A DNA stretch of 64,000 nt from an uncultured Pseudomonadales bacterium. GTDB taxonomy: Bacteria; Pseudomonadota; Gammaproteobacteria; Pseudomonadales; Azotimanducaceae. A program made the position numbers and the translations under genes. The notes under the pieces were generated by a model. It was not told where the DNA came from. It saw nothing but the letters and a program-made list of their open reading frames with translations, and did not search any database. The stretch spans positions 1 to 64,000 of the forward strand of contig CALIKQ010000009.1 in the NCBI GenBank assembly GCA_938017975.1, given 5' to 3'. Shown piece after piece: positions 53,635 through 63,246 of the stretch. Numbering within the stretch: position 1 is the first letter of the stretch; each line of letters opens with the position of its first letter.

Positions 53635-54177
53635 TTTTTTGCTGTATCCACTTGCGTTAACTGCTATGCTCCGCCCGTCGACAACAAAAAAATGTCGATT
53701 TCAGGCGAAAAAAGAGTTTAACGCGGTTTCACGGAGACTGCATTGTACGGAACTATTTCGTCTTTATCGCTCAGTTTTATTTGAGCAAAGAACCCGCCAA
53801 ACACAATGTGCTTTGGCAAGAACATGTTGGTCGTCGAGCCTTTAGGTCTCCTTACCCAACGCAAACAGGCCAGCGGAATGGCCATTAATGATGAGCGAAC
53901 TCTAGAACGTATCGCCAAATCGAATTACACAGTGAGTGTCTTTTAGGACAAAGTGAAACGCCTCTCAAACTTGAGGCCCATCATGCACATCAGATCATCT
54001 CCTCAAAATAGTCGCTGAGGAATGTGCACAGAGCCAAATAGACGCACCTTAGAATAATGCTTCTCTGAAAAGAAGCCTGATAGACTCGGTTATCCGAGGC
54101 CTGAATGACATAAAGCTGGGCACATCAGTTGGTTTGCCGATACCTAGGCGTCGCGAGTCGCTTTTAAAGGTATCGTT
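53635..54177 (+). promoter_or_regulatory. 543-bp rluC-rne intergenic region with structured rne leader
   Basis: This long gap precedes rne. Three hairpins lie in the last 220 bases: GCCTC/GAGGC at 53960-53977, GCTTCT/AGAAGC at 54059-54076 and CTCGG-TTAT-CCGAG at 54085-54098. In E. coli the long rne 5' UTR folds similarly and lets RNase E cut its own mRNA. That role here is inferred from position and structure. No tRNA or small RNA was recognised. Confidence 0.6.
53806..53946 (+). CDS. Doubtful 46-residue frame in the rne leader
   Basis: A frame beginning MCFGKNMLVVEPLGLLTQRK and ending in NYTVSVF is open on the plus strand. Its composition looks rather protein-like, but there is no ribosome site and I recognise no homologue. 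It may be chance or an upstream leader frame of rne. Confidence 0.15.
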   Translation: MCFGKNMLVVEPLGLLTQRKQASGMAINDERTLERIAKSNYTVSVF

Positions 54178-56766
54178 ATGAAAAGAATGTTAATCAATGC
54201 AACACACACTGAAGAGTTGCGTGTTGCCCTCGTTGATGGCCAGAAACTCTACGATTTAGACATCGAGAGCTTGGCAAGAGATCAAAAGAAATCAAACATT
54301 TACAAAGGAAAGATAACTCGAGTCGAGCCTAGCCTCGAGGCCGCTTTTGTTGATTTTGGCGGCAATCGACATGGATTTCTTCCCCTTAAAGAGGTCTCTA
54401 GAACCTACTTCACAAAGGGAGGCGCGGACAATAAAGGCCGCCTCAACATTGGTGATGTCCTAAAAGAAGGGCAGGAAATCATTGTTCAAGTGGACAAAGA
54501 GGAACGCGGTACCAAAGGCGCCGCATTGACCACTTTTTATAGTTTAGCCGGTCGCTATCTCGTTCTTATGCCTAATAATCCTCGTGCTGGAGGCATTAGT
54601 CGAAGAATCGAAGGCGATGAACGTGACGACTTAAAAGACGCGCTTGCCACACTAGAAATCCCCAAAGATATGGGAGCCATCGTTCGAACCGCCGGTGTCG
54701 GTAGAACCGCGGAGGAGCTTCAATGGGATTTAAAATACCTATTGCAATTAGCTGAAGCAATTAAAATTGCCGTCAATGATCGGCCTGCCCCGTTCTTAGT
54801 TTATCAAGAAGGTGATGTCATCACTCGAGCTGTGAGAGATTACATGCGAGATGACATTGGAGAAATCTTAATCGATACCGATGAAGCGCTAGAGCAGGCG
54901 CAATCCTTCGTGTCGCAAGTCATGCCTCACCTTAGCGCCAGGGTCAAACGTTACACGAGCGATGTCCCCCTTTTTAACCGGTATCAGATCGAGGGACAGA
55001 TAGAATCAGCTTTCCAGAGAGAGGTCAGACTACCTTCGGGCGGATCAGTTGTTATCGACCCGACAGAAGCATTGGTGTCGATCGACATTAATTCAGCGCG
55101 TGCGACAAAAGGATCGGACATCGAGGAAACGGCACTCAATACCAACTTAGAAGCTGCCGACGAGATTTGCCGACAATTGCGATTACGAGACATTGGCGGT
55201 CTTGTCGTGATCGATTTTATCGACATGTCTTCGACGAAAAATCAGCGTGCAGTTGAAAATCGCATGAAAGATGCGCTTGAAGTTGATCGCGCGAAAATTC
55301 AAGTGGGACGAATATCAAGATTTGGCTTGCTCGAAATGAGTCGGCAACGGTTACGCCCATCTCTTCGAGAGATCAGTCACATTGTCTGTCCTCGGTGCGA
55401 AGGTCTGGGAACGATCAGAGATATTGAATCGAGCGCGCTATCTTTGCTCCGATTGATTCAAGAAGAAGCTTTGAAAGATTCAAGCGCCGAGATCAGAGCT
55501 TTTCTGCCTGTTGCAGTGGCAGCGTTTGTTTTAAACGAAAAACGGCAGATGATTGCGGATATCGAAACACGAAATGGTGTTCGTGTTGTCGTCATCCCGA
55601 GTGCAGAGATGCAAACCCCGCATTACAGGGTTGAGCGTTTGAGGAGCAATGATATCGAAGAGAGTGAGGCCAGTTACGTCATCACTCCGGTTGTCGAGGA
55701 GGAGCCCTCGGAGCCTGGCATCGACCTTCGTCCTTCGGTTAAAGAGACAGCTGCGGTTGCAGTGGTGCGAGATGATCCCCCTGCCCCTACCACGCCTACA
55801 GAGCCTCCGACGAATCATGAAGAGCCCAAGGCCGCTGTCGCTAAGCCAGTAAAACAAAAACGCCGTCAAAGTCGACGCAAAACCAATCGGCCTTCAGAAT
55901 CAGTTATCGATCGACTAATCGCCCTGATATTCGGTCGAAAGAAAACAAAATCCAATCGTCCAAAAGCTAAATCAAAGGCGCAGAAGCCAGCGAAAACAAC
56001 CAAAACCTCAAATGCTCAGGTAGCTAAAGCCGAAGTCGACGCCAAGCAGGCGCCAGAGGCCCCGAAGGGCCAGACCAGCCAATCACCCGGCAAGCCTGCT
56101 GCTCAGCGAAAAAGGCGGAGGAATACAAGATCAGAATCTGACTCAAGCGCTGTAGAAACTAAAGTCGCAGCATCCAGCGAAACGCTCAATACAGAGCGCG
56201 GCTCAGAAGATGGTCAAACCTCCAACGATAAGAGGGACCGAGGAAATCGAGAACGCACTGGGCGAAGACGTCGATCTCGGGCCACCGCGCAAGACGGCGG
56301 TGCTGATTCGGCCCGCACGGTTGTTGAGACCACAGCTGATGACAGTAATGACGTCGAACAGAACATTGCTGCACCCGCTGACGGCACCGCGGGCGAGGCG
56401 CTTGTCGATGGGGCAGTATCCGCTGCCACAAACGCCGGATCAAGTTCAGGTCAGCATCATTTAGACAGCGTCCGCGACCTGTCTACTGATCAAAACAGCT
56501 CTAACAATGATGTCGATACGGCCGTAGCTAGTGAAAACTCAGTGCAAGGCGTTAGCGACGTTGTTACGGAGGTCGCGACACCATCGAGCTGGGGTTCTGC
56601 TGCCAATGATCCTAGAATTGCTCCCAAACCGGTGAGCCAAAGCCCGGTTCTTCAGGACGCGCCGCCGGCTCCACCAAAACCCGTATTACCGTACGTGCCC
56701 ACAGAATATGATGAGACCCATCCGAGTCGTTGGCTTCGTGCCAGCAATGATCCTAGAGCTGTTTGA
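54178..56766 (+). CDS. rne: Ribonuclease E
   Basis: Endoribonuclease of 862 residues that initiates mRNA decay and processes rRNA and tRNA. The catalytic half is nearly residue-for-residue with E. coli: S1 domain around 37-120, active-site D303 ([12 protein letters not shown]) and D346 ([10 protein letters not shown]), and zinc-link cysteines C404/C407 in CPRCEG. The C-terminal 330 residues are disordered, rich in Lys/Arg and Pro/Ala blocks (about 555-700), and end in two related [26 protein letters not shown] motifs. Such tails scaffold the degradosome. The start follows a GGTATCGTT stretch with only a weak ribosome site, in line with autoregulation. Confidence 0.96.
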   Translation: MKRMLINATHTEELRVALVDGQKLYDLDIESLARDQKKSNIYKGKITRVEPSLEAAFVDFGGNRHGFLPLKEVSRTYFTKGGADNKGRLNIGDVLKEGQEIIVQVDKEERGTKGAALTTFYSLAGRYLVLMPNNPRAGGISRRIEGDERDDLKDALATLEIPKDMGAIVRTAGVGRTAEELQWDLKYLLQLAEAIKIAVNDRPAPFLVYQEGDVITRAVRDYMRDDIGEILIDTDEALEQAQSFVSQVMPHLSARVKRYTSDVPLFNRYQIEGQIESAFQREVRLPSGGSVVIDPTEALVSIDINSARATKGSDIEETALNTNLEAADEICRQLRLRDIGGLVVIDFIDMSSTKNQRAVENRMKDALEVDRAKIQVGRISRFGLLEMSRQRLRPSLREISHIVCPRCEGLGTIRDIESSALSLLRLIQEEALKDSSAEIRAFLPVAVAAFVLNEKRQMIADIETRNGVRVVVIPSAEMQTPHYRVERLRSNDIEESEASYVITPVVEEEPSEPGIDLRPSVKETAAVAVVRDDPPAPTTPTEPPTNHEEPKAAVAKPVKQKRRQSRRKTNRPSESVIDRLIALIFGRKKTKSNRPKAKSKAQKPAKTTKTSNAQVAKAEVDAKQAPEAPKGQTSQSPGKPAAQRKRRRNTRSESDSSAVETKVAASSETLNTERGSEDGQTSNDKRDRGNRERTGRRRRSRATAQDGGADSARTVVETTADDSNDVEQNIAAPADGTAGEALVDGAVSAATNAGSSSGQHHLDSVRDLSTDQNSSNNDVDTAVASENSVQGVSDVVTEVATPSSWGSAANDPRIAPKPVSQSPVLQDAPPAPPKPVLPYVPTEYDETHPSRWLRASNDPRAV

Positions 56767-56788
56767 CTGGGATCCCGATAAGGTGGCT

Positions 56789-57808
56789 TCAAGGGTCCGT
56801 CGTATTTTGCGGCGAACCTTTGAGGCCCTGAGGTTCGACCTCAAGCTGAACGCCAAACTGCTCCCGAACCTCTGAGCGAATGTAAGCAGCCAACTTTAGG
56901 ATATCTGCGAGGGTCGCTTGACCGGTATTTTCAAGAACTAATGCGTGCTTTGAAGAAATCCGTCCGCCTCCTATCTGCGTTCCCACTAGACCTGCCGCTT
57001 CGATCAAAGCGGCCGCCGATACCTTAAACCGATTATCGACTGAGTACGCGCGGACGCCTTTTGATAGCAAATCCTGAGCGAGAGACTCTGTGACGAAAGG
57101 GTTTTTAAAGAAACTGCCGGCATTGCCTCTGACTCGGTAGTCTGGCAGTTTGCGATTACGAATATTAAGCACCGCATCGCGTAGGGCGTACCCAGAAGCA
57201 ATGTCTGATTCGGGTAAGTGGGCGAGGTCTGGATACTCAAGAACAGGAGAAAAGCGGCGGCTGAGTTCCAGTACTACTTTCGTAATCAAATATTGTCCGG
57301 ACTGATCTGTTTTAAAATAACTCGTTCGATATCCAAACCGGCAAGCATCTTGGTCGAAAAAAGAAATCTGTTTATTAACAAGATCAAAAACCTCAACGCC
57401 GACAATCACGTCACTGAGTTCAACGCCGTAAGCCCCAATATTTTGCATGGGTGCAGCGCCTACCGTTCCAGGAATACCTGATAAATTCTCAAGACCAAAC
57501 AGATTTCGTGCCAATGTGATTTGAACCAACTCATCCCACTCAAGCCCTGCACCTGCTGTAACTCGAGCGCCATCGATTTCTACACCCCGATCTCTGCTAC
57601 TGAGCACGATCCCGTCAATCCAAGTGTCTAACAGCACATTGCTTCCGGAACCTAAAGGAAAAATGTTGAGGCAATCCCTCTGCGCAAGTTCAAACAGAGC
57701 GCTCAAGTCTCGCGCCGTTTCGAACGTTCCCCCAAAGCGCGCGAAAGATCTTAGCCCCAGCGTATTACGAGATGTTAGGTCAACATTAGTGTAGACAGTT
57801 AATGACAT
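56789..57808 (-). CDS. murB: UDP-N-acetylenolpyruvoylglucosamine reductase MurB
   Basis: FAD enzyme of 339 residues giving UDP-MurNAc. The FAD loop is FPLGSGSNVLL, ENLSGIPGTVGAAPMQNIGAYG is shown by its key residues IPGTVGAAP and NIGAYG, and the catalytic Ser is in GNAGSFFKNP. The length and CRFGYRTSYFK (YxSxF-type loop) mark the type I E. coli form. It is convergent with rne (22 bp between stops), as in Pseudomonas. The usual downstream genes ptp and kdsB are displaced. Confidence 0.94.
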   Translation of the reverse strand: MSLTVYTNVDLTSRNTLGLRSFARFGGTFETARDLSALFELAQRDCLNIFPLGSGSNVLLDTWIDGIVLSSRDRGVEIDGARVTAGAGLEWDELVQITLARNLFGLENLSGIPGTVGAAPMQNIGAYGVELSDVIVGVEVFDLVNKQISFFDQDACRFGYRTSYFKTDQSGQYLITKVVLELSRRFSPVLEYPDLAHLPESDIASGYALRDAVLNIRNRKLPDYRVRGNAGSFFKNPFVTESLAQDLLSKGVRAYSVDNRFKVSAAALIEAAGLVGTQIGGGRISSKHALVLENTGQATLADILKLAAYIRSEVREQFGVQLEVEPQGLKGSPQNTTDP

Positions 57809-57878
57809 AGAGCGATCCGATAAAGCGGTTAATAAATGAACCGTGTATACTCACTGCGGTTAACTATAGGGGAATCAC

Positions 57879-58649
57879 ATGCAATTAAAAGATAAAGTTG
57901 CGTTCGTCACTGGCGGCGCGTCTGGTTTGGGTAGAGCCACTGCCGAGAATTTTATTAACGCCGGCGCAAAGGTCGTTTTGTTCGACCTAAACGAAGAAAA
58001 TGCTGAAAAAACAGCAACCGAACTTGGCAGCAATGCCACTTTTGCAGCCGGTGACGTCGCTGATGAAGCATCTGTGACCGCCGCGATCGAGAAGGGTTTG
58101 AGTACCTTTGGCGCAATCCATATCAACATAAACAGTGCTGGGATTGGTGCGGCGGCTCGCACTTTGGGCAAAGATGGCCCTATGCCGATTAAAACATTTG
58201 AATTTATTGTCCGAGTTAATTTGATCGGAACTTTTAATTGTTTGAGACTTTGTGCGGACGTTATGCAGAAGAATGATGTCCAAACAGAAGATGGTGAGCG
58301 TGGCGTCATCGTCAACGTCGCGTCAGTCGCCGCGTTTGATGGCCAAATTGGCCAAGCCGCCTATAGCGCGAGTAAAGGTGGCGTCGCAGGAATGACGCTT
58401 CCCATAGCAAGAGATTTATCCCGCACGGGGATCCGGATTGCCACGATCGCGCCAGGTATTTTCGAAACACCAATGATGAAATTTGCACCGCCACAGGTTC
58501 GAGAACCACTCATCGAAATGACCCAGTTTCCGAAACGGCTTGGGCAACCAGAGGAATTTGCTCAAACCGCCGCATACATTGTCGAATGCGGCTACATCAA
58601 TGGCGAGGTTATTCGTCTTGATAGCGGTATTCGAATGGCTCCGAAATAA
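57879..58649 (+). CDS. 3-hydroxyacyl-CoA dehydrogenase type 2 (HSD10-like SDR)
   Basis: SDR of 256 residues. VAFVTGGASGLGRATAEN binds NAD, NVASVAAFDGQIGQAAYSASKGG carries Ser, Tyr and Lys (key residues YSASK), and APGIFETPMM with FPKRLGQPEEFA is characteristic of HSD17B10-type enzymes. These oxidise 3-hydroxy-2-methylbutyryl-CoA and similar substrates in isoleucine and branched fatty acid breakdown. It is monocistronic and ends in a clear terminator. Confidence 0.88.
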   Translation: MQLKDKVAFVTGGASGLGRATAENFINAGAKVVLFDLNEENAEKTATELGSNATFAAGDVADEASVTAAIEKGLSTFGAIHININSAGIGAAARTLGKDGPMPIKTFEFIVRVNLIGTFNCLRLCADVMQKNDVQTEDGERGVIVNVASVAAFDGQIGQAAYSASKGGVAGMTLPIARDLSRTGIRIATIAPGIFETPMMKFAPPQVREPLIEMTQFPKRLGQPEEFAQTAAYIVECGYINGEVIRLDSGIRMAPK

Positions 58650-58680
58650 TCCAAAAAGCGCTGTTCCATAGGCCGACGCA

Positions 58681-58716
58681 CCCCGCTTTTAGTAGACGCA
58701 AAGAGCGGGGTTTTTT
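58681..58716 (+). terminator. Rho-independent terminator of the HSD10-like gene
   Basis: CCCCGCT and AGCGGGG form a 7-bp GC-rich stem across a 16-base loop, followed directly by six T's. It lies about 30 bp after the stop of the dehydrogenase gene. Confidence 0.9.
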
Positions 58717-58894
58717 GTCCGCCAGAACCGAATTGATAGGAACATTGCTGATCTGTCTTTCGCAAAACCTGACTATTGCGAAAGAATTCGGCATACGGTG
58801 GAGGCTTTGTAGCTTCCACTCTCTCGATCTTTTAAACATCGATCATCCGCCCCGGATATATTCAGACGCCCCACGTCAAGACTACCGAGAGAAA

Positions 58895-61210
58895 TTAGAA
58901 TTTTGTGCTCATTTCTTTCAGGAGTTCTGCCAACTTCGAGCGCGTAAAAGGCTTCGAGAGTACCGGCACATTTGCTGGCAAGACCTCACCCCTCCTGGTT
59001 AACTCCCTCAGATCACCGCTGGTTATGGCCAATTTAAGGTTCGGGAAATCACGCTTACAGAGCGCTATAAAATGAAGGCCGTCCCGTTGCTCTGGTATTC
59101 TCAAATCAGAGATCAAAATGTCAACTGGCTTTGATTCATCCATTAGAGCTCTTTGCGCTTCCTGAGGGCTTGCGACATCAATGGTCGAATATCCCTCCGC
59201 TTCTAGATAACTTTTAGTAATAAATCGAACATCATCATGATCATCAACTAAAAGAACCCGGTTTTTTTTGAGCGCCGATTGTGATTGGTTGATTGGAACA
59301 GACGCCCTCGTCTCTCCATCAGAGGAGCGCTTTTGCGACAGACCCCTGAAGTGTGGTGACCCAACGGCGGGCCTTTCGACCTCTGGCTCGCTTAGCAGCT
59401 CTGAAGTTGTCGCCTCGGCGACTGGCAAGTAGATGAAAAAGGTTGTTCCAAAGCCCAACACGCTTTCCACCCTGATGTGGCCCCCGCTCTGGGCAACAAA
59501 CCCGAAGACCATCGCCAAGCCCATTCCTGTGCCCTTCGTTTTCGTCGTGTAGAAGGGTTCAAAAACCCTCTGAACAACTGCTTCGCTCATCCCCTCACCA
59601 TCATCCCGAACAGACAACACAACAACTTGCTTACCTTTGAGTTCATCAGGCAAAAAAGACGCGATATCTTTCGTGCTAACTGCATTCAAAGCGAGGTTGA
59701 CGTTTCCGCCCTCCGGCATTGCATGACGGGCATTGACAATAAGATTGAGCAGAGCGCTGTTGAGCGCCGAGATATCCAACCGAGTCAGTATTCGCTCAAG
59801 ATTCGAGTTAAAATTGATTGAAACTTTTTCTCCGGCGGCCTGTTCAAGAAGTGGTAAATTTCGGCGTACTGCTTCGAAGAGATTGATTACTTGAGGATCA
59901 AGGTCCTGTTTTTTAGCAAAAGCGAGTAACTGCCCTATCAAGTCAGCCCCTTGCTCGGATGCGCGTTCTGCAATCGCTAAACTGCTTTTTACCTGGGCCG
60001 AGGCAAGGTCAGATGATCCTTTAATGGTATCGATCGCGCCTTGTATCAATTGGAGTAAGTTATTGAAATCATGCGCGACACCCCCCGTCAATTCACCGAG
60101 TGACGTCAGCTTTTGCGCATGCGCTAAATTCATCTCTAATCGCTTACGACCACTCATATCGCGAATAAAAGATAAAAGCAGCCTCCTACCTTCTAAATCA
60201 ATGCTCGAGGATGTGCTTTCGACGGGAATTTCATCGCCATTTTTTGAGATTAAAATAGATTCACGCTGATGCGCCCGGATCTTCGACACAATTCGAACAC
60301 GCTCGAACCACTCCGTTCGATCTAGGCTAGGACTGATATCAAATACTCCCAGTGTGAGTAATTCCTCTTGGGTATAGCCAAGAAGCTCAGTCGCGGCATC
60401 ATTGGCATAAACGATTTCTCCTTCGCCCTGGGCAAATAATACGCAGGCATCGCCAGCGCCATCGAGGATCGATTTTAGACGCTGCTCATTTTCCTCTATC
60501 TGGGCCATTTGGAGGCGTTGTCGACCCAAACTTTGATTGATCCCGTGAACCAAAAGTCCAATCTCGTCAGCTTCATGTCCCTGCGGTATGCCCAGACCTT
60601 GCTCTTCAGCAGATGCTGATTGGAGCCCCAGCACCACTTGTCGAAGGGGGAGAATCAATAGATAACGCAGACTTAGGACCAAGACAATTAAAGTCAAAAA
60701 TGTTCGTAAAACTCCGATCCAAAACAGTTGGCGAGAGCGCTCAGCAAAGCCAGAGAGACCGCGCTGTTGATTGATTGTCAGATGCAACCTACCCACAGCT
60801 TCTGCCTTAGTTGCTGACATCTCGGGTGTAGAAAAAAGGGCGATGGACTGATCGAAAGAATTTTTCGGCAGCAGAAAGGAAACAATGGGTGTCCGAGCTA
60901 ACGGCTCTTGAACAACTCTCTCAAACAAAATACTGCCATTGGCGTCTTCGATAATCAGCGCTTCAATTGTTTTGTTGAGCATCAATCCTTCAACAATTTG
61001 CGAGATCATAAGGAGGTTGTTTTGATCAATTGCTCCGGCAATTAGCGGCGCGCTGTTAAACGCCGCTTGATCGACTCGCTCGATATTTGCGTTCAACTCA
61101 TTCAGCAAGTCAAAGTAAGCTCGCCCTAGATTGAAAATCAATGTGATCCCCACGATCACCACCAGAACAATCAAGGTGACGCGGTTCGCTAACGATTTAG
61201 AGATCATCAA
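58895..61210 (-). CDS. Hybrid sensor histidine kinase with PAS and C-terminal receiver
   Basis: Membrane kinase of 771 residues. The first transmembrane span lies at about 11-30, an extracytoplasmic sensor at 31-160 and the second span at about 163-187. A HAMP-like region and a PAS domain (about 240-355) follow. The phospho-acceptor is H380 in GGVAHDFNNLLQLI, and the ATPase has NLIVNARHAMPEGG, DDGEGMSEAV and TKGTGMGLAMV. A receiver domain begins near 650 with D702 in SDLRIPE and a late LSKPF. It would phosphorylate itself or a separate regulator; no DNA-binding partner is adjacent. The signal is unknown. It follows the selenoprotein gene on the same strand after 92 bp. Confidence 0.9.
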   Translation of the reverse strand: MMISKSLANRVTLIVLVVIVGITLIFNLGRAYFDLLNELNANIERVDQAAFNSAPLIAGAIDQNNLLMISQIVEGLMLNKTIEALIIEDANGSILFERVVQEPLARTPIVSFLLPKNSFDQSIALFSTPEMSATKAEAVGRLHLTINQQRGLSGFAERSRQLFWIGVLRTFLTLIVLVLSLRYLLILPLRQVVLGLQSASAEEQGLGIPQGHEADEIGLLVHGINQSLGRQRLQMAQIEENEQRLKSILDGAGDACVLFAQGEGEIVYANDAATELLGYTQEELLTLGVFDISPSLDRTEWFERVRIVSKIRAHQRESILISKNGDEIPVESTSSSIDLEGRRLLLSFIRDMSGRKRLEMNLAHAQKLTSLGELTGGVAHDFNNLLQLIQGAIDTIKGSSDLASAQVKSSLAIAERASEQGADLIGQLLAFAKKQDLDPQVINLFEAVRRNLPLLEQAAGEKVSINFNSNLERILTRLDISALNSALLNLIVNARHAMPEGGNVNLALNAVSTKDIASFLPDELKGKQVVVLSVRDDGEGMSEAVVQRVFEPFYTTKTKGTGMGLAMVFGFVAQSGGHIRVESVLGFGTTFFIYLPVAEATTSELLSEPEVERPAVGSPHFRGLSQKRSSDGETRASVPINQSQSALKKNRVLLVDDHDDVRFITKSYLEAEGYSTIDVASPQEAQRALMDESKPVDILISDLRIPEQRDGLHFIALCKRDFPNLKLAITSGDLRELTRRGEVLPANVPVLSKPFTRSKLAELLKEMSTKF

Positions 61211-61302
61211 GTTTTGACGCCTTCGTTACTTGTATAGGCCATCATACCTTGCGAGCTATCGACAACTGGTTGGGCCTTTTAAGCCCTGGGGCATCGTGCT
61301 TT

Positions 61303-61815
61303 TCACGCTTCCGAAAGCGCGCGAACCACCTGAGGAAAAACGTTCTCTGCAATTCGACGAACCTCATCATCAGTTCGGTCTTGAATAGGATGCTCAACAA
61401 ATAGCTGATAAGGATGGAAGCCAAGCGAATCGCCTTGCGCCTCTGCTGCCTGCTCAAATTCTACAGTCGCCACAAAGGCTCCAGGAAGTCCTCGGCGATC
61501 CAAATCTAAAATGTCATGCAAACTGCACGACGTGCAAGAGCCTCAGTCTGCTAACGCTTCGAGGACAGCATCGCATGAACCCGCAATTTCTTGTCGAAGG
61601 GCATCAGGCGCAACGCGCGTAAAAGTTGGCTTTTTGAATCGCTTTGTTTTTGCGCCGTGTTGAAGCAGCAAATCCTCTATCCGGTCGATAAAAACATCCC
61701 CCCTAGGCTTAGCTATATCTAGCAGCCCAATTGTTTTTCCAACCAACGCGTTGAGCCTTGGTAATGGCTGCCGTCCTTCGGGTTGTAATTCAGAAGTTGG
61801 GTCAAGTAATTCCAT
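61303..61815 (-). CDS. UGSC-family selenoprotein (in-frame UGA = selenocysteine at residue 91)
   Basis: The frame from ATG 61815 reads 90 codons to a TGA at 61543-61545, then continues open for 79 codons. Across the TGA the product reads ...LEALAD-U-GSCTSCSLHDILDLD, which is the UGSC motif that names this selenoprotein family. Total 170 residues, Sec91 and Cys94. Both halves look coding, and a stem-loop of SECIS type begins 12 bases after the TGA. AAGGAG lies six bases before the ATG. It follows the thioredoxin-fusion gene after 12 bp, itself coupled to kdsB. A thiol/selenol redox role is expected from the U-x-x-C pattern; the substrate is unknown. Selenocysteine insertion requires selA, selB, selC and selD elsewhere in the genome. 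Confidence 0.87.
61513..61531 (-). promoter_or_regulatory. Bacterial SECIS stem-loop of the UGSC gene
   Basis: The mRNA segment GTCGTGCAGTTTGCATGAC folds into a 7-bp stem (one G-U) with an AGUUU apical loop. The loop starts 19 nt after the UGA and has G at its second position. Bacterial SECIS elements have a small loop about 16-37 nt downstream of the UGA with a G in the first two loop bases, so all criteria are met. Confidence 0.82.
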
Positions 61816-61827
61816 AGCGATCTCTCC

Positions 61828-63246
61828 TTATGCTAAAACAATTTCTCGGGTCACTGGCACGCTTCCCATACTACCACTGGCACCCCATCCAGCAATAATC
61901 GCTGAGAACAGGCCAGCACTGCCTCCAGCGCGTACGATATTGAGTCCATCCGGTCTGAATTTACACAAAATTCTATCGCTGAGCCCGACCGGAATTCCTT
62001 CAGAGATCCCTCCTGCACCCTGAATGAGCTCTTCTCCGGGAATCATCAAAAGCTCCAACAGCCTTGATTTCAATTCCTGCTTAGACCAGCCACCCTCCCT
62101 GAAGACACGTTCATGCTCGGGGGAAACGACCAGAAAGGCGTCAGAGCCCATCACCATTTTCGGATGACCAATCACACGTAAACCGCTAGCAAATGAGCGA
62201 CATAGAGACTCAGGTGTTCTTGATTTTTGATCGACTAGGCCCTGCATCCCATCTGCAGCAAAAACAGTCACAGTTGATGTTTCTTTGGAGAATCCTCGCT
62301 CTATCGAAAGAGAATCCCAACACGAATTAACTTCATCCTCTGCGAAGCAAAAAGTGTACTTGCCCGGGTTGCCTAGGGCCGCTCGGTCGACACCTCCAGG
62401 TTTTCCGCCGCCGACATTCCGAATTAGAAGTTGCAAAGCTCTTCCAATAGTCGCGTTCGCACGATTGCCCTGCCCCAAAGCATTTCCACCAGAATTCATG
62501 CCAATCGAACGAGAAAGTGGACCATTGACGATCAATAAAGGACCCGAAAAATAGGTCGTCGCCAAGAGGCCGTGCATACAAAATTGATCTTCCAAGACCG
62601 CCTCGACCGCAGTGATTACGACGGGTAGATATTCCGGGAGACAACCCGCTAAAACAGCGTTAATTGCAACTTTTTCTATCGTGCAGACCGCATAGTCGGG
62701 GGGCACGCGTCCGATCACCTCAGCCGGCTCACGATGAGTGCCTTCTAGCATTCTCATCACTCGCTCAGGCGTCGGTGGCACAACCGGCAGGCCGTCACTC
62801 CAACCTTGATCAAATCCAACCTCAAGCTCGTCAGCGTGATCAAAATTCAATCTCCTTGAGCGCAGCCGCTCAGGAGCAAATCGAGCCGCCAGCTCGGCCT
62901 GGCGGCCTGGATCATGCGTCATCGATCCACATCCCGGCCTAAACTTGGGCAAGTCTGTATCAAATTCAATCCCTAGCAGTCCGGACCATGCTGTCTCGTC
63001 CCAGCCAAAGATTCTGGAGGACTCTTGGCCGTCACGCATCACAATCAGCGTCGGAACAATTTCAATATTCAGCTTAAAGCTCTGCTCTAAACTTTCATCG
63101 AAGGTGACCGGTACGTTAGCCGGAAAGGATGATGAATCCTGGCAGATCACCTCGAGCTTATGCGCCTTAGCAATCTGAGGAACTAGGGGTTCTATCATGA
63201 GGCAAGTCTCACAACCTTGCTTCATCACCAGTTTAAGCTCCGTCAT
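61828..63246 (-). CDS. Thioredoxin-fold fusion protein partnered with the UGSC selenoprotein
   Basis: Protein of 472 residues. The first 90 form a thioredoxin-like domain with C12-x2-C15 (GCETC) and a cis-Pro loop EIVPTLIV. PGCGSMTHDPG then leads into a larger domain of unknown function with GWSDGLPVVPPTPERV near 150, AGCLPEYLPVV, NGPLSRSIGMNSGGNALG and AGGISEGIPVGLSD. No transmembrane span or signal peptide is visible. The ATG overlaps the kdsB stop by four bases, and the selenoprotein gene follows after 12 bp. I infer that the two act together, the thioredoxin module perhaps recycling the selenoprotein. Confidence 0.75.
   Translation of the reverse strand: MTELKLVMKQGCETCLMIEPLVPQIAKAHKLEVICQDSSSFPANVPVTFDESLEQSFKLNIEIVPTLIVMRDGQESSRIFGWDETAWSGLLGIEFDTDLPKFRPGCGSMTHDPGRQAELAARFAPERLRSRRLNFDHADELEVGFDQGWSDGLPVVPPTPERVMRMLEGTHREPAEVIGRVPPDYAVCTIEKVAINAVLAGCLPEYLPVVITAVEAVLEDQFCMHGLLATTYFSGPLLIVNGPLSRSIGMNSGGNALGQGNRANATIGRALQLLIRNVGGGKPGGVDRAALGNPGKYTFCFAEDEVNSCWDSLSIERGFSKETSTVTVFAADGMQGLVDQKSRTPESLCRSFASGLRVIGHPKMVMGSDAFLVVSPEHERVFREGGWSKQELKSRLLELLMIPGEELIQGAGGISEGIPVGLSDRILCKFRPDGLNIVRAGGSAGLFSAIIAGWGASGSMGSVPVTREIVLA

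Noticed and set aside
53639-53918. Overlapping 66-68 residue frames on both strands in the rluC-rne gap
   Set aside because: Cysteine/arginine-rich or tryptophan-rich composition typical of shadows; neither has a ribosome site or recognisable similarity.
61303-61815. Reading the UGSC gene as a pseudogene or as two separate small genes
   Set aside because: The two frames are in phase, only a TGA separates them, the junction spells the known UGSC motif, the second frame lacks its own ATG and ribosome site (it would start at TTG), and a SECIS-like hairpin follows.
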